The notes under the pieces: model-generated | Told to the model about the DNA's origin: nothing | The model's input: the letters and a program-made list of their open reading frames with translations, nothing else | Database searches by the model: none | Part shown: positions 9,524 to 20,451 of the stretch, in pieces | How the letters are laid out: each line of letters opens with the position of its first letter | Numbering within the stretch: position 1 is the stretch's first letter | Translations under genes and position numbers: made by a program | Assembly (NCBI GenBank): GCA_963700395.1 | Contig: CAVOXI010000001.1 | Coordinates: forward strand, 558,001-622,000 | Origin: Prado023 sp963700395 | GTDB taxonomy: Bacteria > Actinomycetota > Actinomycetes > S36-B12 > CAIYMF01 | DNA length: 64,000 bases | Direction: 5' to 3'

Positions 9524-10351
9524 CTATCCGGCACTGATGGCCGCCACCCCGAGCAGGGCCAGTGCCACGCCGGCCTGTTGGACCCTCCTCAGGCGCTCGT
9601 GGTCGATGAATCGGGCCAGGAGGATCGTCGCGACCGGGTAGAGCGAGCCGAACACGCTGACCAGCGACAGCAGCCCGACTGTGCTGGCCAGGCCGAAGGC
9701 CAGGTTCGCGCCCACGTCCATCAGGCCGACGGCGGCGAACGCCGGCACCTCCGCCCGGCTCACGACGACCCTGCGGCGGAGCGCCAGCAGGGCCAGCGCC
9801 ATGAGGCTGACAGTGGTGAAGCGCATCACGGTCATCGTCATGATGACGCTGGAGTCGCTGCCCTGCGCGATCGCCACCAGTGAGGTGCCCAGGAACACCG
9901 CGGAGCCGCCGGCGAGCAGCACCGGGGTCCAGCCCGCGTCGCCGTGGACCTCGGGACCGCTGGCCGCCACCACGCCGACGAGCGCAAGGACGATCCCCAC
10001 CACCTGCAGCGTGCTCGGCTGCTCCCCGGAGGCCAGCCCGACCGCCAGCGGCACGAGGACGCCCAACGCGGCGATCGGGGACACCACGCCCATCGTGCCG
10101 ATCGCCAGCGCCTTGTAGTACAGGGCCAACCCGGTCGCGCCCGACAGGCTGGCCAGCACGGCCCAGCCCATGTAGCCGCGGGGAGCGGCCCACGCGCCGG
10201 TCACGGTCGCTGTGACCACCATGGCGATCAGGCCGACCGTCTGGGTCCCACCCAGCACGACCAGGACGTGACGGCGCCGCGACAGCTTTCCCGCCAGGTA
10301 GTCGGCACTTCCCCACATGACCGACGAGAGGAGTGCGAGCAGGGCGGCCAT
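9524..10351 (-). CDS. EamA/DMT-family transporter
   Basis: A 275-residue, strongly hydrophobic protein with about ten predicted membrane segments in two repeats, as in drug/metabolite transporters of the EamA group. SSVMWGSADYLAGKLSRR at the start and SVFGSLYPVATILLARFI in the second repeat are typical. The substrate cannot be inferred. ATG 10351 was chosen because it opens directly into the first membrane helix; the open frame extends further upstream without protein character. Divergent from the DUF3000 gene. Confidence 0.82.
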   Translation of the reverse strand: MAALLALLSSVMWGSADYLAGKLSRRRHVLVVLGGTQTVGLIAMVVTATVTGAWAAPRGYMGWAVLASLSGATGLALYYKALAIGTMGVVSPIAALGVLVPLAVGLASGEQPSTLQVVGIVLALVGVVAASGPEVHGDAGWTPVLLAGGSAVFLGTSLVAIAQGSDSSVIMTMTVMRFTTVSLMALALLALRRRVVVSRAEVPAFAAVGLMDVGANLAFGLASTVGLLSLVSVFGSLYPVATILLARFIDHERLRRVQQAGVALALLGVAAISAG

Positions 10352-10415
10352 GGCCGCAGACGCTACACGGCCCACGTCGGGAGCCGACCTCCCTCCGAAC
10401 ATGGCACGCAGGGCG

Positions 10416-10421
10416 TAGCCT
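10416..10421 (+). promoter_or_regulatory. -10 box of the DUF3000 gene
   Basis: TAGCCT sits 7 bases before ATG 10429 with no ribosome site, consistent with a leaderless transcript. Confidence 0.45.
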
Positions 10422-10428
10422 GCCGCAC

Positions 10429-10998
10429 ATGAACGCGATCGTCGGCGATGAGGCCGCGGACTTCCGGACCGCGCTGTCATCGCTGCGCGACCTCCGGATG
10501 CGCCCCGAGATCCTGCTGGAGGAGGCACCGGCCCCCCAGCGACTGGCGCCCTTCGCGATCGCCGTGACGGCCGAGGTCGTGATCGATGACGACGACCTGG
10601 GCAACGGTCGTCTCGTTGTCCTGCACGACCCCCAGGGACAGGAGTCGTGGGGGGGCACCTTCCGGGTCGTGGCCTTCATCAAGGCGACCCTCGAGCCGGA
10701 GATGGCCGCCGACCCGCTCCTGGCCGAGGTGGGCTGGTCCTGGCTCGTGGAGGCCCTCGAGTCCCAGGGCGCCGCCTACTCGAACATCTCCGGCACGGTC
10801 ACCCGCGTGACCTCCGAGTCGTTCGGGGGGCTCTCCGAGCGACCGCTCGAGGGACAGATCGAGATCCGGGTCTCCTGGACGCCGGACGATGCGAACCTGG
10901 CCCCACACGCGCACGCCTGGGCCGAGGTCCTCGGTCAGGCAGCAGGGCTCATGCCCCTGCCCCCGGGGGTTGCCCAGCTCCCCCGACCGCGCGGCTGA
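10429..10998 (+). CDS. DUF3000 family protein
   Basis: A 189-residue soluble protein found across actinobacteria next to RNase D. Recognizable features are the segment RPEILLEEAPAPQRLAPF near the N terminus, which matches the family start, and the later WGGTFRVVAFI and GWSWLVEALE. No catalytic residues are known and no function is assigned. Here the usual DUF3000-rnd pair is kept but a LuxR-type gene lies between them. The TAGCCT box 7 bases upstream supports the ATG. Confidence 0.9.
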   Translation: MNAIVGDEAADFRTALSSLRDLRMRPEILLEEAPAPQRLAPFAIAVTAEVVIDDDDLGNGRLVVLHDPQGQESWGGTFRVVAFIKATLEPEMAADPLLAEVGWSWLVEALESQGAAYSNISGTVTRVTSESFGGLSERPLEGQIEIRVSWTPDDANLAPHAHAWAEVLGQAAGLMPLPPGVAQLPRPRG

Positions 10999-11136
10999 GC
11001 CTCCCTCGCGTGGTCACCTGACCGGGTGCCCCTCGGCGTCCGCCTCACTCTTTCAGGTGACGTTGCTCAAGGCGCTCGACGCGGCCCTCCGATAGGTGAA
11101 TCACAGGCTCAAACCCGACGCGCCGTGGGAGGTGCC

Positions 11137-11742
11137 GTGATCACTGTCGCCCAGAGCACCGCCATGCCGATGATCCCCCTGCCGAGGGGACGCTTCGCAG
11201 CCCTCACCGTGGGGCTCGACGCATCGCGGGGCGCCGGCCTCACTCCACGACTGCGTTCCCTCGGTGCCTCCGCGGTCCACCGCGCAGGAACCGCTCGCGG
11301 GGGGCAGGTGCCCAGCCCCACCGGGCCCCACGACCTCTGTGTCATCGAGGCCACCGGTCCCCAGGTTCGCGAGGAGCTGCGAGCGCTGCGCGCGATCGGA
11401 TGGCGACGTGTCATCGTGGTCACCACCCGGAGCGAGCTGGTGCGTCAGGCGATCTCAAGTGGCGCGCGCTCCGGCGTCATCCCGCCGACGCGGTCCGCGA
11501 ACGCCGGGAACCCCCGGCCGCACTCGCCATCCGGCGACGAGGGCGTCGACGCGATCTCCGCCCGCGAGGTCCAGGTCCTGCAGCGGGTGGCCGAGGGGCA
11601 CACGAACCGGCAGATCGGTGAGGACCTGTGCCTGTCCCCGCTGACCGTCAAGAGCCACCTCGCCAGGATCGGGCGCAAGCTGGGCACGGGAGACCGCGCC
11701 GAGATGGTGGCGATCGGCTTCCGGCACGGCGTGGTCGCCTGA
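11137..11742 (+). CDS. LuxR-family orphan regulator with degenerate receiver
   Basis: The C-terminal half (about residues 140-201) is a LuxR/GerE helix-turn-helix: ISAREVQVLQRVAEGHTN, RQIGEDLCLSPLTVKSHL, ARIGRKLGTGDRAEMVAI. The N-terminal half has alternating strands and helices (DLCVIEA, RVIVVTTRS) resembling a receiver, but no convincing acidic pocket, so phosphorylation is doubtful. GTG 11137 has GGGAGG 4 bases upstream. No histidine kinase is adjacent. It sits between DUF3000 and rnd, and four copies of a repeated box lie immediately downstream; these are possible binding sites but this is unproven. Confidence 0.8.
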   Translation: MITVAQSTAMPMIPLPRGRFAALTVGLDASRGAGLTPRLRSLGASAVHRAGTARGGQVPSPTGPHDLCVIEATGPQVREELRALRAIGWRRVIVVTTRSELVRQAISSGARSGVIPPTRSANAGNPRPHSPSGDEGVDAISAREVQVLQRVAEGHTNRQIGEDLCLSPLTVKSHLARIGRKLGTGDRAEMVAIGFRHGVVA

Positions 11743-11803
11743 CCCGTGTGGGTTCGCCCCCATCACCCTCCGGTCCTCCGCGCTCGCAACGGCCCCGGTA
11801 TCC

Positions 11804-11871
11804 GATCCGCTCCCATTGCGGCGGTCTGCTCCCGTATGGATGGGAGTAGATCGGTGAAGCGGGAGCAGATC
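11804..11871. repeat. four-copy 12-bp box array (consensus YGGGAGYRGATC)
   Basis: Copies at 11804-11815 and 11823-11834 (minus orientation) and 11841-11852 and 11860-11871 (plus orientation). Start-to-start spacing is 19, 18 and 19 bases. Copies 2 and 4 match over 11 of 12 bases as inverted repeats. Copies 2 and 3 can also form a hairpin. They lie between the LuxR gene and rnd, ending 35 bases before the rnd -10 box. Confidence 0.7.
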
Positions 11872-11918
11872 GCGGGTTGATCGGCGGCGTCGGGGGTGAG
11901 CGCGGGTACGGTGAGCCC

Positions 11919-13187
11919 GTGTCCGAGTCCCCCGCTGCTCCCGAGGCCGCGCTGGATGACCCCACGCTGGGCGACGCAGGGGCGCCCACGCCCCCGCCGC
12001 TGCCCCCGCTCGAGCTGCGTGATGGGCTGCCCCGCGTCACCGAGACCCAGGCTGACCTCGACCGGGTCGTCCGCAACCTCATCAGTGGCTCCGGGCCCAT
12101 CGCGATCGATACCGAACGGGCCTCGGGCTACCGGTACGGCCAGCGTGCGTACCTGATCCAGATCCGCCGCGAGGGCTCAGGCAGCGCGCTCATCGACCCC
12201 CATGCCGTCCCTGAGGTCCACGGCCTCGCCGAGGCCCTGTGGGGTCCCGAGTGGATCCTGCACGCAGCCAGCCAGGACCTCCCGTGCTTGGCCGAGCTGG
12301 GCCTGGCTCCCAGCACCCTGTTCGACACCGAGCTCGCCGGACGCCTGTTGGGCATGCCCCGGGTGGGCCTGGGCCCGATGGTCGAGGACGTGCTCGGCAT
12401 GACCCTGGCCAAGGGCCACGGAGCCGCGGACTGGTCCCGAAGGCCGCTGCCCGAGGACTGGTTGGAGTACGCCGCCCTCGACGTCGAGGTGCTGATCGAG
12501 CTGCGGACGGAGCTGCACGCCCGGCTGCAGGAGGCAGGGAAGCTGGAATGGGCCGAACAGGAGTTCGCCGCCGTCCGCGACGCCCCGCCCCCGCCGCCAC
12601 GAGTCGATCCATGGCGGCGCACGTCGGGCATCCACAAGCTGCGCTCCCGTCGCGCCCTGGCGATCGTCGAGCACCTGTGGGTGGCGCGTGACCGGATCGC
12701 GCAGGAGACAGACACCGCCCCGGGACGGCTCCTGCCCGATTCGTCGATCGTGGCTGCTGCCCAGGCGCTGCCCCGCGACCTCGCGGCCCTGCAGGCGTCC
12801 AAGTCCTTCCACGGGCGGGGTGCGACGCGGTACCAGCGCGCCTGGGGGTCGGCCCTGCGCGAGGCATGGGCGGTCCCCGAGAAGGACCTCCCCCTGGCCA
12901 CGCCCAGGGGTGACGGTCCCCCGCCACCCCGCGCGTGGGCACAGCGGGACCCGATCGCCGCGGCCCGGCTCGACCGCGCACGTACCTCCCTGCAGGTGCG
13001 TGCCGAGCAGCTGGACCTGCCGGTCGAGAACCTGATCACCCCCGACCTGGTCCGCCGACTGATGTGGCAACCACCTGCGGATCCCAGCGACGTGCCGCAC
13101 GTCCTGAGCGCCTCCGGTGCGCGGCCCTGGCAGGTCGAGCTCACGGCGGGCCTGCTCGAGGACGCCCTGCACCCGCCCCGCAGCTGA
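11919..13187 (+). CDS. rnd: ribonuclease D (3'-5' exoribonuclease)
   Basis: A DEDD-family exonuclease that trims RNA 3' ends. The exonuclease domain (about residues 45-215) has IAIDTERA (Asp and Glu), HAASQDLPCL (Asp) and YAALDVEVL (Tyr/Asp), completing the DEDDy set. An HRDC domain follows (about 235-320, LRSRRALAIVEHLWVARD), then a C-terminal helical region. A proline-rich N-terminal leader of about 30 residues precedes the domain. GTG 11919 was preferred because TACGGT lies exactly 6 bases upstream; an in-frame TTG at 11877 is possible. The stop is 2 bases from the end of the convergent GGDEF/EAL gene. Confidence 0.95.
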   Translation: MSESPAAPEAALDDPTLGDAGAPTPPPLPPLELRDGLPRVTETQADLDRVVRNLISGSGPIAIDTERASGYRYGQRAYLIQIRREGSGSALIDPHAVPEVHGLAEALWGPEWILHAASQDLPCLAELGLAPSTLFDTELAGRLLGMPRVGLGPMVEDVLGMTLAKGHGAADWSRRPLPEDWLEYAALDVEVLIELRTELHARLQEAGKLEWAEQEFAAVRDAPPPPPRVDPWRRTSGIHKLRSRRALAIVEHLWVARDRIAQETDTAPGRLLPDSSIVAAAQALPRDLAALQASKSFHGRGATRYQRAWGSALREAWAVPEKDLPLATPRGDGPPPPRAWAQRDPIAAARLDRARTSLQVRAEQLDLPVENLITPDLVRRLMWQPPADPSDVPHVLSASGARPWQVELTAGLLEDALHPPRS

Positions 13188-13189
13188 CG

Positions 13190-14959
13190 TCAGCGCGTCG
13201 CGGCCTCGATGCGCTCCAGGGAGCCGGGCGCCCACCTCGAGGAGGCCAGGTCCATCTCCTGGGGACGCAGGACCTGGGCGATGAGGTACCCCTGGGCCTC
13301 GTCGCACCCGAGCGCGGAGAGCACCTCCAGCTGCTGGCGCGTCTCGACGCCCTCGGCAACGACCCTCTGGCCCAGTGCGTGGGCGGCTGAGATCGCAGCC
13401 GCGACGATCGCCCGATCGGCTCCGCTCGAGGAGATGCTGGACACGAACGAGCGGTCGATCTTCACCCGGTGCGGCCCCAGGAACCGCAGCGCCCCGAGGG
13501 AGGAGTAGCCGGTGCCGAAGTGGTCGATGGCGAGGCCGATGCCGGAGGCGCGCAGCTTCCTGAGGGTCAGCTGCGCCGGTCCGGTGGGCTCCAGCAGCCC
13601 GAACTCCCCCATCTCGAAGACCACGGCCCCTGGGACGTCCGCGTGCTCGGCGATGATCCGCAGGGCGTCGCCGGCGAACGAGGCGGAGTACACCTGGCCG
13701 CGCGCCAGGTTCAGGCCGACGGGCACGTCGACGCCTCCGGCACGCCACAGCGCCCGCTGGCTCAGGGCGCGACTGAGCACCCGCTCGCTCAGCGCCCCAT
13801 TGAGGCCCGCACGCGCCGCCACGGGGAGGAACTGCGACGGGTAGACCAGCTCTCCGTCGTCGAGCTGGAGTCGCGCCAGGGCCTCGACGTACGCCAGCCT
13901 GCCCGAGGCGATCTCGACGATCGGCTGGTAGTGCAGGTCGAGTCCGGGCGGCTGCCCCGCTCCGGTCGTCGGCGGCTCAACCTCCAGTGCCACGCCCAGC
14001 GCCTCGCGGATGCGTTCCGCGGTCCTGAGCTCCTCGTCCATCTCGAGCGAGTGCAGCCGGACGGTGTTGCGCCCGGCGTCCTTGGCGCGGTACATCGCCA
14101 TGTCAGCCTGCCGCAGCAGGTCGGCAGGGTCGATGGCATCAGCATGGGCCAGCGCGATGCCGACACTCATGCTGATCCGATGTGACCTCCCGTCCACACT
14201 CACGGGATGGTCCAGCGTCGCCCGGACGCGCTCGGCCACGGCCCGCACCTCCTGGGGATCGTCCAGCCGCGGGCAGAGGACGACGAACTCGTCGCCGCCG
14301 ATGCGGGCCAGCGAGTCCTCCGGCCGCACGGCACCCTGGATGCGTCGAGCGACAGCGACCAGCAGCTCATCACCCACCTGGTGCCCGCGGGTGTCGTTGA
14401 CCGCCTTGAAGCCGTCGAGGTCCAGGAAGATGACGGCCACGTGCGGACCACTCGTGCGAGGTTCGACGGCGCCCAGTCGGCGAAGCAGCTCCCCCCGGTT
14501 GATCAGCCCGGTGAGGGGGTCCTGGCGGGACTCCCGGTCCAGCCGGACCCCGGTGGCCCACTGCTCGGTGATGTCGTGGAGGATCACCAGCGCAAGCGGC
14601 TGACCCGAGTCGTCGGGCGCCGAGAGCGGGGAGATCGACAGGGCCAGCCGGCGGTCGGCTTCTCCGGTGACGCTCCCCAGCCTGATCGTGAGGGACCGAC
14701 CGGGGGCGCCCCGCCCCGCCTGCGCGGCGGTGATGCCGGGGAGCAGGTCCTCCGCGAGGGCGCCCACCACGTCGGCGGAGCTCCTGCCCAGCAGGACCCC
14801 AGCCGCCGGGTTCGCGTCGACGACCACCCCGATTGCGCCATCGGTGTTGGTCACCCGGAGCGTCGCGACCGGTGACTCGTCGAAGACCGCCCTGAGCAGT
14901 CCCGCGTGACCGCCTGCCTGCCCCTCCGTGCCACCAGCGATGCCGTCCCCGTCGCCCAC
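13190..14959 (-). CDS. PAS-GGDEF-EAL cyclic-di-GMP signalling protein
   Basis: About 589 residues: a PAS-like sensor (about 20-145), a GGDEF domain with intact RIGGDEF, and an EAL domain with YVEALARL. The GGDEF motif predicts c-di-GMP synthesis. In the EAL domain most residues are kept (EAL, NLARGQ, EGVET) but the usual DDFGTG reads DHFGTG, so a metal-binding Asp is replaced by His and hydrolysis may be altered. No membrane segment is visible. GTG 14959 lies 6 bases after the dxs stop, suggesting co-transcription. This gene is extra relative to the rnd-dxs order I recall in mycobacteria. Confidence 0.9.
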   Translation of the reverse strand: MGDGDGIAGGTEGQAGGHAGLLRAVFDESPVATLRVTNTDGAIGVVVDANPAAGVLLGRSSADVVGALAEDLLPGITAAQAGRGAPGRSLTIRLGSVTGEADRRLALSISPLSAPDDSGQPLALVILHDITEQWATGVRLDRESRQDPLTGLINRGELLRRLGAVEPRTSGPHVAVIFLDLDGFKAVNDTRGHQVGDELLVAVARRIQGAVRPEDSLARIGGDEFVVLCPRLDDPQEVRAVAERVRATLDHPVSVDGRSHRISMSVGIALAHADAIDPADLLRQADMAMYRAKDAGRNTVRLHSLEMDEELRTAERIREALGVALEVEPPTTGAGQPPGLDLHYQPIVEIASGRLAYVEALARLQLDDGELVYPSQFLPVAARAGLNGALSERVLSRALSQRALWRAGGVDVPVGLNLARGQVYSASFAGDALRIIAEHADVPGAVVFEMGEFGLLEPTGPAQLTLRKLRASGIGLAIDHFGTGYSSLGALRFLGPHRVKIDRSFVSSISSSGADRAIVAAAISAAHALGQRVVAEGVETRQQLEVLSALGCDEAQGYLIAQVLRPQEMDLASSRWAPGSLERIEAATR

Positions 14960-14964
14960 AGCGA

Positions 14965-16839
14965 TCAGTCCGGTGGATCGAGGACGCGGCGGGCAGCGTC
15001 CGCGCACCCCTGGGCTGTGAGGCCCAACCGCTCCAGGATCGCCGGGCGACCGGCATGCTCGAGGAACCCCTGGGGGATGCCCAGACGCTCCATGCGCACG
15101 TTGCGCCCTGCGTCGGCCAGGGCGGTCGCCAGGCTCGATCCGATCCCACCGGCCAGTCCGTTGTCCTCGACGACGACCACCCGCCCGACCTCTCCGGCGA
15201 GCTCCACCAGGGCGTCGGGCAGGGGCGTGACCCACAGGGGGGCGGCGACGACGACCTGCACGCCCTCGGCGGACAGCTTCTCCCCCGCCTCGCGCGCCAC
15301 CGCGGCCATGCTGCCAACCCCGACGAGGAGGACCTGGGGCTCAGGATCCGCACGCAACAGGTCCATGCCGCTGACGGCGTCGACGGCTGGCAGGGGCTCA
15401 GCCAACCGGCCCTTGGGGAAGCGCACCACCGTGGGGCCGTCGGAGATCGCCACGGCCTGCCGCAGGGCCCGTCGCAGGGTCTCCTCGTCGCGCGGGGCGG
15501 CGACCCTGATGCCCGGGACCAGCCCGAGCATCGAGAGGTCCCACATCCCGTTGTGGGAGGCGCCGTCATCGCCGGTGACCCCCGCACGGTCCAGCACGAT
15601 CGTCACCCCGGCGTGGTGCAGGGCCACGTCCATCAGGACCTGGTCGAAGGCCCGGTTCAGGAAGGTGGCGTACACCGCGACCACGGGGTGCAACCCTGCG
15701 AAGGCCATCCCGGCTGCCGAGGTCAGCGCATGCTGCTCTGCGATGCCCACGTCGTAGGTGCGATCCGGGAACTCGGCGCAGAACAGGTCCAGGCCTGTGG
15801 GGCAGAGCATGGCCGCGGTGATCGCGACGACGTCCGGGCGGTCGCGACCGATGGCCACGAGCTCGTCGGCGAACGCCGCGGTCCAGGTCGGCCCGCCGTT
15901 GCTCACGGGGATCCCGGTCTCGGGGTCCATGATCCCGACGCCGTGGAAGCGGTCCGCCTCGTCGTTCTCCGCCGGGCCGTACCCGCGGCCCTTCTGCGTG
16001 ATGACGTGGACGATGACCGGCCCGCCGAACCGGCGCGCTGCCCGGAGCACCGACTCCACAGCGGCCACGTCGTGCCCGTCGACCGGGCCCAGGTACTTCA
16101 GCCCGAGGTCCTCGAACATCCCCTGCGGGGCGACGACGTCCTTGACTCCCCGCTTGACCCCGTGGAGCGCCTCGAACAGGGGCGAGCCCACCAGCGGCGT
16201 GCGGGCCAGCATGTCCTTGCCCCAGTCGAGGAACCGCTCGTAGCCCCTCGTCGTGCGCAGCGTGTCGAGGTGACGCGCGAGACCGCCGATCGTGGGGGCG
16301 TACGAGCGCTCATTGTCGTTCACGACGATGATCACCGGTCGGTGCGAGTCGGCGATGTTGTTCAGGGCCTCCCACGACATGCCCCCGGTCAGCGACCCGT
16401 CCCCGACCACGGCGACCACGCTGCGCTCGCCGAGGGTCCCGGCCTGCTCGAAGGCCTTGGCGATGCCGTCGGCGTAGGACAGGGCGGTGGATGCGTGCGA
16501 GTTCTCGATGACATCGTGAACGCTCTCCGAGCGCGACGGGTACCCCGACATCCCGCCCTCCTGGCGCAGGTGGTCGAAGCCCTCGCGGCGGCCCGTGATG
16601 AGCTTGTGCACGTAGGACTGGTGCCCGGTGTCCCACAGGATGACGTCCCTGGGGGATTCGAACACCCGGTGCAGCGCCAGGGTCAGCTCCACCACCCCGA
16701 GGTTGGGCCCCAGATGGCCCCCGGTGCGGCTGACCCTGTCGACGAGGAACGTACGGATCTCCTCGGAGAGCTCGTCGAGCTGCTCCGGGCTCAGCGCGCG
16801 CACGTCCGCGGGCGAGTCGATGCCCTCAAGCACGCCCAC
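14965..16839 (-). CDS. dxs: 1-deoxy-D-xylulose-5-phosphate synthase
   Basis: This thiamine-diphosphate enzyme condenses pyruvate and glyceraldehyde 3-phosphate, the first step of the MEP isoprenoid pathway. The 624-residue product has GGHLGPNLGVVELT, the ThDP motif GDGSLTGGMSWEALNN, DTGHQSYVHK, and the transketolase-type pyrimidine domain with YDVGIAEQHALTSAAG. GTG 16839 is chosen because AAGGAGG lies 8 bases upstream; the open frame continues a further 51 codons without support. Upstream, divergent, is a small conserved gene. Confidence 0.97.
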   Translation of the reverse strand: MGVLEGIDSPADVRALSPEQLDELSEEIRTFLVDRVSRTGGHLGPNLGVVELTLALHRVFESPRDVILWDTGHQSYVHKLITGRREGFDHLRQEGGMSGYPSRSESVHDVIENSHASTALSYADGIAKAFEQAGTLGERSVVAVVGDGSLTGGMSWEALNNIADSHRPVIIVVNDNERSYAPTIGGLARHLDTLRTTRGYERFLDWGKDMLARTPLVGSPLFEALHGVKRGVKDVVAPQGMFEDLGLKYLGPVDGHDVAAVESVLRAARRFGGPVIVHVITQKGRGYGPAENDEADRFHGVGIMDPETGIPVSNGGPTWTAAFADELVAIGRDRPDVVAITAAMLCPTGLDLFCAEFPDRTYDVGIAEQHALTSAAGMAFAGLHPVVAVYATFLNRAFDQVLMDVALHHAGVTIVLDRAGVTGDDGASHNGMWDLSMLGLVPGIRVAAPRDEETLRRALRQAVAISDGPTVVRFPKGRLAEPLPAVDAVSGMDLLRADPEPQVLLVGVGSMAAVAREAGEKLSAEGVQVVVAAPLWVTPLPDALVELAGEVGRVVVVEDNGLAGGIGSSLATALADAGRNVRMERLGIPQGFLEHAGRPAILERLGLTAQGCADAARRVLDPPD

Positions 16840-16914
16840 GTATGCGCCTCCTTGCTCGAGCGTCGTCACACAGTCTAGGAGTGAACGGCCGTCCGCACAC
16901 CGCCGACGCCACCC

Positions 16915-16920
16915 TAGGGT
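16915..16920 (+). promoter_or_regulatory. -10 box of the 120-residue conserved gene
   Basis: TAGGGT is 7 bases before GTG 16928; no Shine-Dalgarno sequence is present. Confidence 0.4.
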
Positions 16921-16927
16921 GGTCCCC

Positions 16928-17290
16928 GTGACGACTCCCCCCGGCTGGCCGAGGTCCGTGCCCGACCCGGAGTCCCCCGCGTTCCCCGACAAGGTGGTCG
17001 GCTGGATGCTCGACCTGGTCCCGCCCGACTACCGCAGCCACGAGGTGTTCCGGCGATATCCCGTCATCCTCGCCAGGCTCGCGGCGCTGCACGCGGAGGC
17101 CTCGCTGCAGGCGGCCCGCAGCGCGTACGCCGGCGCCCGGCGCGACCTCGCGGGGCGCGTGCCGCCCGAGGCCGTCGAGGAGACGCTCGTGGCGCTGAGC
17201 AAGGAGGGTGCTCGCCTGGCCGCCCAGGTCCGCGAGGTCTCGCTCATCGAGGAGGCCCTGCAGGGTCGACGCTGGCGCCCGAAGCTCTAG
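16928..17290 (+). CDS. conserved actinobacterial hypothetical protein
   Basis: A 120-residue soluble, charged, mostly helical protein starting VTTPPGWPRSVPDP. It has VVGWMLDLVPPDYR and a long Ala/Arg/Glu-rich helical part ending RRWRPKL. I recognize it only as a conserved protein of unknown role near dxs and acnA. The codon use is strongly GC at third positions, and a TAGGGT box lies 7 bases upstream of the GTG. Convergent with the small membrane protein. Confidence 0.7.
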   Translation: MTTPPGWPRSVPDPESPAFPDKVVGWMLDLVPPDYRSHEVFRRYPVILARLAALHAEASLQAARSAYAGARRDLAGRVPPEAVEETLVALSKEGARLAAQVREVSLIEEALQGRRWRPKL

Positions 17291-17320
17291 TCGCCCGACC
17301 GATCCGGGGCCAGCCTGCGG

Positions 17321-17503
17321 TCAGCGCCCCAGGGCCTGGAAGCCCTGGTAGACCATGAATGCGGGCCAGAAGAGACCCTGCAGGATGGCCAGCAGGTACT
17401 CCCAGAACCCATCCGCCTGCTGCCAGAAGTACGCCCACGCCCCGAAGATGCCCAGTCCGTAGATCGCTCCGCCACCGGCCGCCGCACCCTTGTTGTCACT
17501 CAT
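17321..17503 (-). CDS. small membrane protein downstream of acnA
   Basis: A 60-residue protein: a Gly/Ala-rich N terminus, then two hydrophobic segments (IYGLGIFGAWAYFW and LLAILQGLFWPAFMVYQGF), so probably a two-helix inner-membrane protein. No family recognized with certainty. ATG 17503 follows a purine-rich site GAGAGGTGGGG. That site lies inside the right arm of a perfect 18-bp inverted repeat, so translation may be controlled by the hairpin. It lies 63 bases after the acnA stop on the same strand. Confidence 0.65.
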   Translation of the reverse strand: MSDNKGAAAGGGAIYGLGIFGAWAYFWQQADGFWEYLLAILQGLFWPAFMVYQGFQALGR

Positions 17504-17506
17504 GCC

Positions 17507-17553
17507 GATCCCCACCTCTCCCGGTCCAGTGTCCTCCGGGAGAGGTGGGGATC
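17507..17553 (-). terminator. perfect 18-bp hairpin after acnA, covering the next gene's ribosome site
   Basis: Arms GATCCCCACCTCTCCCGG (17507-17524) and its exact complement (17536-17553), with an 11-base loop. It begins 13 bases after the acnA stop and ends 3 bases before ATG 17503. It could terminate acnA, attenuate read-through, or sequester the Shine-Dalgarno of the small membrane protein. No T run follows. Confidence 0.7.
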
Positions 17554-17566
17554 GCGTGACGGGTGG

Positions 17567-20359
<2,793 letters not shown>

Positions 20360-20433
20360 GCAGACTCCTCCTCAGCGACCGATCAGAAGGCTATCGCGCC
20401 CTCCCGGGACCCGCGTGTCCCGTCATCCGAAAG

Positions 20434-20451
20434 TATCTTGATATCAAGATA
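20434..20451. promoter_or_regulatory. 18-bp perfect palindrome upstream of acnA
   Basis: TATCTTGATATCAAGATA, AT-rich against a GC-rich background, lies 75-92 bases before the acnA start and directly after the stop of the upstream methyltransferase gene. Its size and symmetry suit a dimeric repressor (for example of the MarR, TetR or GntR type); the regulator is not identifiable here. Confidence 0.6.

Noticed and set aside
13190..15235. Upstream extension of the GGDEF/EAL protein to 15235
   Set aside because: The extra 92 residues overlap dxs and are Arg/Gly/Pro-rich shadow sequence.
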